Source: Chryseobacterium culicis
GTDB taxonomy: Bacteria > Bacteroidota > Bacteroidia > Flavobacteriales > Weeksellaceae
Direction of reading: 5' to 3'
DNA length: 64,000 nucleotides
Assembly: GCF_900108365.1 (NCBI RefSeq)
Contig: NZ_FNWQ01000004.1
Coordinates: 186,001 to 250,000 of the forward strand
Below the pieces are notes generated by a model. It saw only the letters and a program-made list of their open reading frames with translations. It searched no databases and was not told the DNA's origin. The translations under genes were made by a program, and so were the position numbers. Positions 51,020 to 59,800 of this stretch are shown one piece after another; positions within the stretch are counted from its first letter, which is position 1; every line of letters starts with the position of its first letter.

Positions 51020-52993
51020 ATGAAGAGATTTCTTGTCCTGTTGAGCCTGTTCCTGTCCTTTCAATTACAATCGCAGCAAATCATTCCACTTCACGAGAAA
51101 GCTTATACAGACAGCCTGCAAAGCATTACAAGAGGAAAACTCCCTGATCCTTCAAAAGCCAATGCCTTTTTCCTTTTATCTAATTATTACAGAAACAGTG
51201 ATTCGGTTTTGAGTAAGAAATATCTCGATACCGGAAGAATACTGGCTCAAAACCATCCTTTTTTTACTGCAAAGTATTATTACTACGAAGGACAATACAA
51301 TCTGGACAGAAATAAAAAGAAAGCATCCGTTTCTTATCAGCAGGCGATCCGGTCTTTATCGAAATTCAAAAATGAAGAGTCTGATTTTCTGCAGGCGCTT
51401 GCCTGGTACAGCTACGGAGTTTCACAGAAGGATAAAGACGGCTACGTACCTTTGGTTAAGATGATGCTTGAAAAAAGTATTCCACTGGTAAAAAAATATA
51501 AAAACAGCAGAAATTTGGGTTTCCTGTACACTCAGCTTGCTGTGATTCTTACGTATAATGCCCAGTTTAAAAAATCAGAAGAATATAATAATAAAGCTTT
51601 GGAGATCCTGGAAAAAAACTACCCGGATTCTGCCGAATTGTTTTTTACCTACCTCAATTCTGCCAACAATTTCTGTTATCAGGCCCATGGTGATGAAGCT
51701 GAAAAGTTCTTAAACAAAGCAGAAAAACTCATCAGTCCCTACCCGGAATCTTCATCCAATGCCTTTTATTATTACAGCAAAACCCTGCTTTATATTACCA
51801 GACAAAAAAATGCAGAAGCACTGTCTGTTATCGACAAAGGAATTTTCTACGCAAAGAAATTTAATCAGAATCTGCTGGCTCAAATGTTTTATTTCAATAA
51901 ATATGACATTTTAAAAAAGCTTAAAAGATACAAGGAGGCCAAGGCTACGCTGGAAGATGTTCTCACAGAAAAATCTTTAGCCATTGACCTCAATAACAGA
52001 AAAACTTTTTATAAGCAGCTTTCTTTGCTTAATGAAGAACTAGGCAATACGAAAGAAGCTCTTATGTGGGAGCAGAAATACTCCAGGCTGAATGACAGTC
52101 TGAATACAGAAAATGTAAAAATTGAAATCAATAAACTGGAATCAAAATTCAATACCGCTGAAAAAGAAAGAAAAATAGCCACATTAAATGCCGAAAAAAA
52201 TCAAAAAGATCTGGAAGTAAACAAGAAAAACTCTTATTTATGGGGAATGAGCCTCGTTTTACTGCTGGCTTTCAGTCTTTTGATCTTCCTGTTTATTATT
52301 TTCAGAAAAAATAAAAAAATAAGTGAGCAAAAAATAAAAGAGATTAAGCAACAGGAAGAATTGTCTTTAACCAAGGCCATTCTTGATGGTGAAGAAAGAG
52401 AAAGAGAACGGATCGCAAGAGATCTTCATGATGGTCTCGGAGGGATGCTCGCAGGGGTTAAAATCAATTTTTCTACATGGTCTTCCTCTCACTTACATCC
52501 CGAAAAAGATCAGGAATTTTACAGGATCTTAAGCCAGCTGGACCATTCGGTAAGTGAGCTGCGACATGTCGCCAGAAACTTAATGCCTGAATCACTGCTT
52601 AATTTTGGCTTAGAAACAGCCTTACAGGATTTATGTGAATTCTACATCAGAAAAAACCTGGACATTGATTTTCAGGCTATTGATATCGAGAGTAAACTAC
52701 CTTTAAATGTCCAGCTTAATATTTACAGAATTGTACAGGAATTACTGGCCAATGCTGTAAAACATGCCGGAGCCAGCAGTATCTTGCTTCAGTGCTCACA
52801 ATCCGGCAAAAATTTTATGATCACGATTGAAGATAACGGAAAAGGATTCGATAAAAATATTGAGAAAACCAGCAAAAGTATGGGACTTCGTAATCTTAAA
52901 AACAGAGTCAGCTATTTGAAAGGGAAAATGGAAATCAATTCTGACCAACAGGGAACAGCAATTAACATAGAACTCAACATCCATGGAGAATGA
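51020..52993 (+). CDS. TPR-containing sensor histidine kinase (HisKA_3/NarX type)
   Basis: A 657 aa kinase. Signal peptide (about 1-20), several TPR-like repeats in the periplasm (about 50-350), a coiled coil, a transmembrane helix (about 407-427) and a HisKA_3 domain with 'ERERIARDLHDGLGGMLAGV' (His near 470). The HATPase follows ('NAVKHAGASS', 'IEDNGKGF'). It phosphorylates the downstream NarL-type regulator, whose gene overlaps by 11 bp. The TPR sensor design is common in Bacteroidota. Confidence 0.94.
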   Translation: MKRFLVLLSLFLSFQLQSQQIIPLHEKAYTDSLQSITRGKLPDPSKANAFFLLSNYYRNSDSVLSKKYLDTGRILAQNHPFFTAKYYYYEGQYNLDRNKKKASVSYQQAIRSLSKFKNEESDFLQALAWYSYGVSQKDKDGYVPLVKMMLEKSIPLVKKYKNSRNLGFLYTQLAVILTYNAQFKKSEEYNNKALEILEKNYPDSAELFFTYLNSANNFCYQAHGDEAEKFLNKAEKLISPYPESSSNAFYYYSKTLLYITRQKNAEALSVIDKGIFYAKKFNQNLLAQMFYFNKYDILKKLKRYKEAKATLEDVLTEKSLAIDLNNRKTFYKQLSLLNEELGNTKEALMWEQKYSRLNDSLNTENVKIEINKLESKFNTAEKERKIATLNAEKNQKDLEVNKKNSYLWGMSLVLLLAFSLLIFLFIIFRKNKKISEQKIKEIKQQEELSLTKAILDGEERERERIARDLHDGLGGMLAGVKINFSTWSSSHLHPEKDQEFYRILSQLDHSVSELRHVARNLMPESLLNFGLETALQDLCEFYIRKNLDIDFQAIDIESKLPLNVQLNIYRIVQELLANAVKHAGASSILLQCSQSGKNFMITIEDNGKGFDKNIEKTSKSMGLRNLKNRVSYLKGKMEINSDQQGTAINIELNIHGE

Positions 52994-53621
52994 AAAAATA
53001 CATATCGTCATTGTAGATGACCACCCTATCGTCATTGAGGGGCTGAGACTGATGCTGAACAGCCAGCCTGTTTTTAATGTAGCAGGAAGTTTTGCATCCG
53101 GTGCGGAAACAATCAGTTTTATTCAGTCTGAAAAGGCTGATATCATTCTTCTGGACATTACCCTTCCTGACGCCAGCGGAACAGAACTTTGCCGGGAAAT
53201 TAAAAAAATATCTCGGGGCACTTCGGTCATCATGTTCAGCAACCGATCCGAACGAAGCATCATTATGCAGTGTATACAAAATGGAGCCAGCGGATATCTT
53301 CTTAAGAATACTTCACTTGATGATCTTATTCTGTCCATTAGAGGTGCACTTTCCGGCGATATTGTTTTCTGTAATGAAACCAAGCAGATCATCAGCCGTC
53401 CCAATCAAAAAGACATTCCTATACCGAGGGTTACAAAAAGAGAAAAACAAATTCTACAGATGGTAGCACAGGGAAAAACCAGTAATATGATTGCTGAAGA
53501 GCTTTTCTTAAGTCCGCTTACTGTAGATACCCACCGTAAGAATCTGCTTCAGAAATTTCAGGCAAGAAATTCTACGGAACTTATCAATCTCGCGGTACAG
53601 CTGCAGCTGATTGAAGGATAA
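52983..53621 (+). CDS. NarL/FixJ-type response regulator
   Basis: A 212 aa regulator: receiver (1 to about 120; Asp58 in 'IILLDITLP', Asp12/Asp13) and a LuxR HTH (about 148-205; 'VTKREKQILQMVAQGKTSNM', 'LSPLTVDTHRKNL'). It overlaps the kinase gene by 11 bp. Likely target genes are unknown; the flanking MmpS-like genes are candidates by position only. Confidence 0.95.
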   Translation: MENEKIHIVIVDDHPIVIEGLRLMLNSQPVFNVAGSFASGAETISFIQSEKADIILLDITLPDASGTELCREIKKISRGTSVIMFSNRSERSIIMQCIQNGASGYLLKNTSLDDLILSIRGALSGDIVFCNETKQIISRPNQKDIPIPRVTKREKQILQMVAQGKTSNMIAEELFLSPLTVDTHRKNLLQKFQARNSTELINLAVQLQLIEG

Positions 53622-53695
53622 AAACTACTCTGGAAAGTTTTTTATGTATCATCCTGAAAGATCAGAAATATTTATCAGCTGTACGCATTTAAATT

Positions 53696-54133
53696 TTATT
53701 TGAACTCCACATTATATTTTGCAGTGACCTCAAGGTTTTGGCCTTTGGCTATCTCTTCCTGCCTCAAAACTCCATCTATATAAATCTGAACCTTTAAAGT
53801 AGAAGTAGCATCTACACCTGTTGCTTTTATAGTCACACTCTTAATCTGATTCATTGTCTTCCCTGCTGGTAATTCTTCCGAATGAGTATATTCCGGACTT
53901 GTCCATACCACACCATTAAAATTACTTTCATTAGCTTCACCGTTCACATTATCCAATACATATATAATATTTGAGCCTGCTGATGCTTCTGCTTTAAACA
54001 TTATTGTATGGTAAATAACATATTCCTCTTCACCAAAAAAATTGTTAATAAGAATATTCTGATGATCTTTTGAAATACTTTTGTCTATTTTTTCTTTCAT
54101 ATAATTTCTAAGCCACTGTCTAATTTTTCGCAT
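53696..54133 (-). CDS. MmpS-like protein without signal peptide, paralogue 2
   Basis: A 145 aa protein whose second half matches the lipoprotein at 50401-50820 ('FKAEASAGSNI', 'WTSPE', 'ATSTLKVQIYIDGVLRQE'). Its N-terminus (MRKIRQWLRNYMKEKID) is charged with no signal peptide or lipobox, unlike the two relatives. It could be cytoplasmic, or a signal-less decayed paralogue. A good -7 element (TACTTTTG on the - strand) lies about 110 bp upstream. Function unknown. Confidence 0.65.
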   Translation of the reverse strand: MRKIRQWLRNYMKEKIDKSISKDHQNILINNFFGEEEYVIYHTIMFKAEASAGSNIIYVLDNVNGEANESNFNGVVWTSPEYTHSEELPAGKTMNQIKSVTIKATGVDATSTLKVQIYIDGVLRQEEIAKGQNLEVTAKYNVEFK

Positions 54134-54436
54134 CTAAAAACTTATAAAAGTTTATAATGCTTTTCCATTTCTACAGCTTAATACTTTGTGTGTTTTGATT
54201 TTGTAATGTTATTAAGATAAGTTTTTTAATGCAAAAAAAAGGCTATGACAAAAGTATTACAGAGAAGTAACACATGATTTTAAATACTATATATCAACAT
54301 ATTAACTCCCAGCAATAAATTTAAACTGTAAATGTATGTTACCTCAATTGTACGTAATCATATGCATGTAATATGTATAAAATAAAAAAATCCGTCTCAA
54401 TATGAGACGGATTTTATATCAATAATTAAAATAATT
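54134..54436. other. 303-bp gap between paralogues 2 and 3
   Basis: AT-rich. Contains the -7 element (TACTTTTG, - strand) of paralogue 2 and, at the right end, the terminator of paralogue 3 (54386-54418). No gene. Confidence 0.55.
54386..54418 (-). terminator. Terminator of paralogue 3
   Basis: On the - strand AATCCGTCTCA / TGAGACGGATT, a perfect 11-bp stem with a tiny loop, then TTTTTT. Confidence 0.9.
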
Positions 54437-54868
54437 TTATGGCTCTAAGAAGCTGTAATCGATAGAAGCAACCAATACTCCTTTCCCTTTTTTCTTCACA
54501 GTTCTTGCAACTTCTCCATCTATGTAAAGCGTAATTGTCAATTCAGAGTTATCATCCGGCATTGACGCGTTAGCATCCAGATTCAGCTGTGCCTGGCTGG
54601 AGTTTACAAAGAATTCTCCGCTTGTCCACGGTGAAGTCACAGGATTTTGTGGAGTATTGTAAATCGTATTCTGAGCTGTACCTACCTGGGTTACAACACT
54701 TATAATATTTCCTCCGGCAGTGGTCTTCACTTCGAATTGAACCACATGATCCTGAAATTCTTCATCATCATCTTTTTTACAAGAATTAACAACGGTAATT
54801 ACAGAAAATAATAAAACGAATAAAAAAGAAAGTCTAAGTAAACTTTTTGAATTGTAAAATTGCTTCAT
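54437..54868 (-). CDS. Small MmpS-like lipoprotein, paralogue 3
   Basis: A 143 aa lipoprotein (LLFSVITVVNSCKKDDDEE) starting at the ATG at 54868. The mature part has 'VVQFEVKTTAGGNIISVV', 'SPWTSGEF' and 'LTITLYIDGEVARTVKKKG', in line with the other two paralogues but more divergent. The upstream extension of the frame is not a signal peptide and is not used. Function unknown. Confidence 0.75.
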   Translation of the reverse strand: MKQFYNSKSLLRLSFLFVLLFSVITVVNSCKKDDDEEFQDHVVQFEVKTTAGGNIISVVTQVGTAQNTIYNTPQNPVTSPWTSGEFFVNSSQAQLNLDANASMPDDNSELTITLYIDGEVARTVKKKGKGVLVASIDYSFLEP

Positions 54869-55101
54869 TTCTCCAAATAGATTTTTTAATGTTTCAAATA
54901 TAAGTTTTTTATTAATATAAAAATAACTTTTATGAAAAATTTCCAATAAAGATTTCTAATTAATATCAAATCAACAAAAATAAAAACACACCGTTAAAGT
55001 CCAAAAACACAGTACAAAGAATTAATCATTACACATACGGTATAACCTATTAAACTTCATTGTACGAATAATAAAAGTGAAGACTTTGGTGGTAATTTAA
55101 T

Positions 55102-55109
55102 TATCTTTG
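55102..55109 (+). promoter_or_regulatory. -7 element of the hydrolase gene
   Basis: TATCTTTG ends four bases before the ATG at 55114, the same layout as for the LytS-type kinase. The transcript should be nearly leaderless. Confidence 0.6.
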
Positions 55110-55113
55110 CGGT

Positions 55114-55752
55114 ATGAATTTAGATTATCTAGTACGAGAGCCGGAAAATATTACTTCCCAAACTCCCATTCTTTTTATGCTTCATGGCTATGGCAGTAAC
55201 GAGCAGGATCTTTTCAGCTTTAGGGAAACTCTTCCCAATGACTGGATTATCGTGAGTTTCAGAGCGCCGCATGATACTCAATTTGAAGGATATTCCTGGT
55301 ATGATATTAATTTCAATGATCCCGAGAACTTTATTGATGTTCCTCAGGCAAAAGAATCTTTACATGCAGTGCTGGAAAGCATGCTGAAGATCATCAATCA
55401 CTATGGCCTGACGGAAAGCAAAACGCATCTGTGCGGTTTCAGTCAGGGAGGAATATTATGCTATGCTTTAGCATTGAAACATCCTGAACTGTTTACTTAT
55501 GTTGCGTGTCTGAGCAGCTATCCTGAAGAGAAAATTCTGGATGGTATTGTAAAAGACAAAAAGAAGCTGGAGGGGCTTCGTTTCTTCGTTTCGCATGGTA
55601 CTGATGATGCTGTGATTCCGTTAGAATGGGGAAGAAAAGCGGCAGATCTTCTTTATGACCTTAGCTGTTACTTTACTTTCAGAGAATATATGAGCGGACA
55701 TGGCGTTAATCAGAAGAATTATATGGACCTGATGGAATTCTTTTCCAAATAA
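55114..55752 (+). CDS. Alpha/beta hydrolase (phospholipase/carboxylesterase family)
   Basis: A 212 aa esterase. 'FMLHGYGSNEQDLF' near residue 22 is the oxyanion region, 'CGFSQGG' (Ser near 112) the nucleophile, 'HGTDDAVIPLEWG' holds the Asp (near 165) and 'SGHGVNQK' the His near 197. Members hydrolyse short acyl esters or act as acyl-protein thioesterases. Cytoplasmic and monocistronic with a terminator. Confidence 0.92.
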   Translation: MNLDYLVREPENITSQTPILFMLHGYGSNEQDLFSFRETLPNDWIIVSFRAPHDTQFEGYSWYDINFNDPENFIDVPQAKESLHAVLESMLKIINHYGLTESKTHLCGFSQGGILCYALALKHPELFTYVACLSSYPEEKILDGIVKDKKKLEGLRFFVSHGTDDAVIPLEWGRKAADLLYDLSCYFTFREYMSGHGVNQKNYMDLMEFFSK

Positions 55753-55810
55753 GGAGCGTTCCGTTTGAAATAAATTCAATAAAAAATACTACTTCATTGT
55801 AGTTTATATA

Positions 55811-55841
55811 AACATTCCAGCTTTTGGAATGTTTTTTTTTA
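55811..55841 (+). terminator. Terminator of the hydrolase gene
   Basis: A perfect 9-bp stem AACATTCCA / TGGAATGTT, loop GCTTT, followed by nine T. Confidence 0.93.
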
Positions 55842-55871
55842 TCATAACGATAATTTCAGTAAATTCAGTAA

Positions 55872-57191
55872 ATGAAATTTAAATTGCTTTTACTGGTATT
55901 ATTTCTTAGCATTTTTATCAATGCCCAGAATTCCTTTGAATTAATTAATACAAAAAAAGCGGTTATTCCTTTTCAGCTTATCAATAATCTTATCTTCATT
56001 CCCATTAATGTAAATGGCGCAGAGCTTACCTTTCTGCTGGATACGGGTGTTTCGGAAACGATTCTTTTCAGTCTGGAAAATAAGGAACTTAAACTGAGCA
56101 GCGTGGAGAAAGTAAAGTTTTCCGGTCTTGGAGGCAGTATAAGTATCGATGGGTTAAAATCTGAGCGTAACGTAGGCAAAATTGGCAATGAAGTTGTCAA
56201 TACGTCTATGTCTCTTTATATTATTATTGATGAAGAATTTAATATTTCGCCCCACGTAGGAATTCCTGTAAACGGAGTTATCGGATATCACTTTTTTAAG
56301 AATCATCCCATTTACATAGATTACAGTTCAAAGAAAATTACCATCTATGAAAATACGGATGCTGTGAAAAAGAAAATCAAAAGATTTGAAGAATTTCCGA
56401 TTACCATTGAGAAGGACAAACCTTACCTGTACGGTGGTGTAGAAATGACGAATGAAAAGAAAGATTCCAAACTGCTGGTTGATCTGGGAAACAGTGATGC
56501 GATCTGGCTCTTCCCCACCCTTATTAAGAATTTTGTTTATAACAGACCCAATATTGATGATTTTCTGGGCCGGGGCTTCAATGGAGATATATATGGCAAA
56601 AGAAGCCGTATTCATAATTTTTATCTTGGAAAATATAAATTTGAAAAACCTCTTACCGCCATGCCGGACGAGTTTTCTATACAGCATGTCAATTTAGTTG
56701 AAAACAGAAAGGGTTCCATAGGCAGCGAAATAATGCGTAGATTTACTGTAGTATTTGACTATACCAATAAAAAGCTCTATTTAAGAAAAAACAGGAATTT
56801 TGACGATCCGTTTCATTTTAACATGAGCGGCCTCGACTTCAAGCAGGACGGATTGGAATGGCAGGAAGACCGGGTAAAAATTGAAACCCAAAAATCTGCT
56901 ATGGTAGCTACTGAAGTTTATAAGGATGCTTTTCAGTATAAGTTTAGTTTAAAACCTATATTTTCCATTGCCGGCGTAAGAAAAGATTCTCCCGCTTATA
57001 AAGCAGGCCTGCAAAAAGATGACAGAATCCTAACCATTAATGGAGAACGGACCTCGGATATGACTCTGGAAAAAATAGTAGAGCTTATGAAATCCAATGA
57101 AGGCAGAAATATTAATATGGTCATTCAAAGAAAAAATCAAAAACTTACATTGAGTTTCGCTTTGGAAGATCCCATTCCCTATCAAGAATAA
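55872..57191 (+). CDS. Secreted retropepsin-like aspartyl protease with PDZ domain
   Basis: A 439 aa secreted protein with signal peptide (about 1-18, ending NAQ). Two aspartic half-sites are visible: 'FLLDTGVSETILF' (DTG near residue 57) and 'LLVDLGNSDAIWLF' (DLG near 202), so both lobes may come from one chain. A PDZ domain covers about 355-430 ('GVRKDSPAYKAGLQKDDRIL'). It probably cleaves or binds substrates in the periplasm or outside. Four bases separate it from the downstream gene, so they form an operon. Confidence 0.88.
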   Translation: MKFKLLLLVLFLSIFINAQNSFELINTKKAVIPFQLINNLIFIPINVNGAELTFLLDTGVSETILFSLENKELKLSSVEKVKFSGLGGSISIDGLKSERNVGKIGNEVVNTSMSLYIIIDEEFNISPHVGIPVNGVIGYHFFKNHPIYIDYSSKKITIYENTDAVKKKIKRFEEFPITIEKDKPYLYGGVEMTNEKKDSKLLVDLGNSDAIWLFPTLIKNFVYNRPNIDDFLGRGFNGDIYGKRSRIHNFYLGKYKFEKPLTAMPDEFSIQHVNLVENRKGSIGSEIMRRFTVVFDYTNKKLYLRKNRNFDDPFHFNMSGLDFKQDGLEWQEDRVKIETQKSAMVATEVYKDAFQYKFSLKPIFSIAGVRKDSPAYKAGLQKDDRILTINGERTSDMTLEKIVELMKSNEGRNINMVIQRKNQKLTLSFALEDPIPYQE

Positions 57192-57195
57192 TAAT

Positions 57196-57723
57196 ATGAA
57201 TACTGAAGAAAGCACCTTAGACAGGATCAGAACCAGACCCAGATTTAAAATGTTTACGCATCTTACCAAAGAAGAATATGCAGAAAATCTGAAGCAATAT
57301 ATGGAAGCACATAAAGATGAGTTTTCAGGCAATATTAATAAAGAAGTTGCTACCATCCGGGTAAAAACAGAATATGATAATTACTGGAAACCCTGCCTTG
57401 CTTTACGCATTGAAGCGGAAGATGAGCATACAGCCATACGCGGTGTATTTGGCCCAAGCTCTGCAGTATGGACGTTTTTCATGTTCCTGTATTTTTCCTT
57501 TTCTATACTTTGGATGACTTTCTTCACCATGTATTATGTAGAAAAACAAATAAAAAGCGCCGAATACCCCTGGGCACTGAGCGCTTCTTTTGTGATGTTA
57601 TTCTTGATTCTTCTTACATATATTGCAGCCAGATTCGGGCAGCATAAAGGAAAAGAAGAAATGCTTAAGCTGAGAAGATTTGCTGAAGAATCTACACTGC
57701 AGTTTGAAAAGAAAATCAATTAG
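57196..57723 (+). CDS. Two-TM membrane protein, unknown function
   Basis: A 175 aa membrane protein. A charged N-terminal half ('TLDRIRTRPRFKMFTHLTKE') is followed by two TM helices (about 95-118 'VWTFFMFLYFSFSILWMTFF' and 130-150 'WALSASFVMLFLILLTYIAA') and a charged C-terminus. I do not recognise the family. It is cotranscribed with the retropepsin-like gene (4 bp gap) and overlaps the convergent L,D-transpeptidase gene by 8 bp at the 3' ends. Confidence 0.78.
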   Translation: MNTEESTLDRIRTRPRFKMFTHLTKEEYAENLKQYMEAHKDEFSGNINKEVATIRVKTEYDNYWKPCLALRIEAEDEHTAIRGVFGPSSAVWTFFMFLYFSFSILWMTFFTMYYVEKQIKSAEYPWALSASFVMLFLILLTYIAARFGQHKGKEEMLKLRRFAEESTLQFEKKIN

Positions 57724-58759
57724 ACTGCGGTTCTACAGGTCTTTCGTTCTGAATTGGGGTAGCAGCAGCTTTAGCTGCTTTAATGGAATCTACAACTTTC
57801 TCCCTGTTGCTTTGTTCTTTAAGCATTTTCGGAACCTCCGGTTCAAGCAGCCTGGTTAATTCTTCAACAGAAATATTATTGGCGTTAGGATCGTCGAGAA
57901 GTTTTCTCCATGGTTTTCTTCCGCCCCATTTATAATCCCCGAATACCATTACCGCTGTACCTCTGGCTTTTGTAGTAGCACCACCGGGATTCAGAATCCA
58001 AGTATCTGCATAAGAATACAGCCATTTGGCATCTTTTCTCAGCAATCGTAAACATGAGTGTGAAGCAGGATATCCCGGAAGCGTATATTCATGCCACCCG
58101 ATTCCACCTAAATTATGAATATTAAAATTATAAGGAAGTTTCCACTCACTGCTCACTGTAGAAATAGCCAGTTCCTTTTTCCAGTTGGCAAAAGTAAGTC
58201 CTCTCGTTGTCTGAGCTGTTTTTTTACCCATACTTGTAGGCCCCCATTTCACAAGGCTTCCGTTGGAATATACTCCAAAAGCCTGTATAGGGTAGGAAAA
58301 GATGACAAACTTCTTCACTCCGCTCAATATGTCCAGCTGCATCGGAAAAGGTGAATAGGCCATTAGCGTTGTATCTATTTTGGCCGGAACTACCAGGGTG
58401 TCAGCATTCCATTTGCTTTTGGAATCCAGTCTGTTTAATGCTAAAATAGCGGTACGTTCTGCTACACTATATTTTTTACTGTATTCTGCATAGATGGAAT
58501 CCCGCATCTTCTTGTCTTTGGGAAGAACAAAAGCATTATAAAAACCATTTTCCTGCATGACAGGCGGAACAGATTCTTTCTTTACCACAGGAACAGAATC
58601 TTTTTTTATAGAATCCGTTTCTGCCTCCTGAACTTCAGAAGAAGAAACTGTATCTTTAAAAGTATCACCTATCTTCTCTATTTCCTTTTTACAGGAAACT
58701 AGGAAAATACTACATAAACAAGCATAAAGAAAGGATTTTTTCACAGATATGTTTTTCAT
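57716..58759 (-). CDS. L,D-transpeptidase lipoprotein (YkuD family)
   Basis: A 347 aa lipoprotein starting at the ATG at 58759 ('LCSIFLVSCKKE'); the frame's upstream extension lacks a signal. The YkuD domain (about 150-295) ends in 'HNLGGIGWHEYTLPGYPASH' followed by 'SCLRL', with the catalytic His and Cys. It attaches or cross-links meso-DAP-containing stems. A C-terminal tail (about 300-347) is charged. It is the second L,D-transpeptidase of the window; the first belongs to a different subgroup. Confidence 0.9.
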   Translation of the reverse strand: MKNISVKKSFLYACLCSIFLVSCKKEIEKIGDTFKDTVSSSEVQEAETDSIKKDSVPVVKKESVPPVMQENGFYNAFVLPKDKKMRDSIYAEYSKKYSVAERTAILALNRLDSKSKWNADTLVVPAKIDTTLMAYSPFPMQLDILSGVKKFVIFSYPIQAFGVYSNGSLVKWGPTSMGKKTAQTTRGLTFANWKKELAISTVSSEWKLPYNFNIHNLGGIGWHEYTLPGYPASHSCLRLLRKDAKWLYSYADTWILNPGGATTKARGTAVMVFGDYKWGGRKPWRKLLDDPNANNISVEELTRLLEPEVPKMLKEQSNREKVVDSIKAAKAAATPIQNERPVEPQSN

Positions 58760-59094
58760 AAATAAAATCGGCCATTTAGTTTGGCTACCCAGTACAAATA
58801 TCAGACCTAAAATTGAATCGTAAAAGACATTATTAAAAATACCGTAAAAAAACGGAGGTAATATCCCTATAAATGAGGAGTTATAGTTAATGAATTTCTT
58901 ATTATTACTTATTTTAAAGGAATTTTCACATTTTACTGAAACCTCCTCAATTACAAATCTCACCATCTATAAAAGGACCATCAGCAACAACATCAAAACT
59001 GAACTTTACGAACATTTTTAGTACTGGATTTTCAAACTGAGATCCGCATTATCAGTCATCGTCACTTCTGAAAAATTCTTGTGCCAAATCACTG
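58760..59094. other. 335-bp gap before the HxlR gene
   Basis: AT-rich with no hairpin that I trust. A 43-codon ORF on the + strand (58890-59021) has no support and was rejected. It presumably holds the L,D-transpeptidase promoter. Confidence 0.5.
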
Positions 59095-59421
59095 CTACAC
59101 CAGCCCTTCCAATTGCCGTAAAATAGGAATAAGAGATTTTCCTTTTTCTGTAAGATGGTATTCTATATGTAAAGGCTTTTGTTTTATAATGATCCTTTCC
59201 AATAAGTCCATTTCTTCCAGTTCCCTCAGAGCAGTTGTTAATGTCTGCTTATTAGATCCTTCAATATCGCGGAGTAAGCTGCTGAAACGTAAAGTGGATT
59301 GAGATGCAAGAAGAAAAATTTCCAGTTTTAATTTACCCGAAAGTGCTTTTAACAGCTTCTGTACAGGACATATTTCCGGCCCGTCAGCCGGGCTGTTATT
59401 AGTCAGATTTTTTTGACTCAT
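59095..59421 (-). CDS. HxlR-type winged-helix regulator
   Basis: A 108 aa regulator of the HxlR family: 'CPVQKLLKALSGKLKLEIFL' near residue 18 has the conserved Cys and start of helix 1, followed by 'FSSLLRDIEGSNKQTLTTAL' (HTH) and the wing 'KPLHIEYHLTEKGKSL'. HxlR proteins often respond to redox or quinones through the Cys. Its promoter and that of the + strand are back to back (59421-59458). Confidence 0.9.
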   Translation of the reverse strand: MSQKNLTNNSPADGPEICPVQKLLKALSGKLKLEIFLLASQSTLRFSSLLRDIEGSNKQTLTTALRELEEMDLLERIIIKQKPLHIEYHLTEKGKSLIPILRQLEGLV

Positions 59422-59450
59422 TGTGTGTTTTTTTTAATATCGTAACTTTG
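59421..59450 (+). promoter_or_regulatory. Consensus + strand promoter overlapping hxlR start
   Basis: TTG (59421-59423), a 19-bp spacer and TAACTTTG (59443-59450) match the Bacteroidota consensus exactly. The -33 overlaps the HxlR start codon. The transcript would head towards the gene at 60017, with a leader of about 560 nt. Confidence 0.7.
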
Positions 59451-59458
59451 CAAACATA
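59451..59458 (-). promoter_or_regulatory. -7 element of the HxlR gene
   Basis: On the - strand TATGTTTG (59451-59458), 29 bp before the ATG. It directly abuts the + strand -7 element, so both promoters would compete. No good -33 was found for it. Confidence 0.55.
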
Positions 59459-59674
59459 GTGGTTAATAAGTAAATTAATATCATATTCACCACACATTTA
59501 ACAAAAAACATTACAAAAAGCACAAAGATTTTAGTAGAAATTTCTCATTAAAAAACTCATGTTTTTATGATATTTCACTCAATTTTAATCTAATTGCAAG
59601 GTTGAATAAAATATAATTTATTATCACTTATATTTTATAAAATCAAAAAAAAACTAAAAACCTAAAACACAAAT

Positions 59675-59800
59675 ATGAAAAATGAGATTTTTATCTTCAA
59701 ATTAGGCTATACTATATATTATTCCACCAGCCTTTTTTTATTTGCAGCACAGCACAAGCCCGAAAACCTGTACTATTTATATCGGAAAGCTTTCAGATAG
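59675..59800 (+). CDS. Possible 41-aa peptide in the leader
   Basis: ATG to TAG, 41 codons. The first half is hydrophobic and resembles a signal peptide, and no Shine-Dalgarno or terminator supports it. It could be an upstream ORF in the long leader or chance. Confidence 0.25.
   Translation: MKNEIFIFKLGYTIYYSTSLFLFAAQHKPENLYYLYRKAFR

Noticed and set aside
58890..59021. 43-codon + strand ORF (MNFLLLLILKEF...)
   Set aside because: No ribosome binding site, promoter or terminator, and it lies in AT-rich DNA before the HxlR gene.
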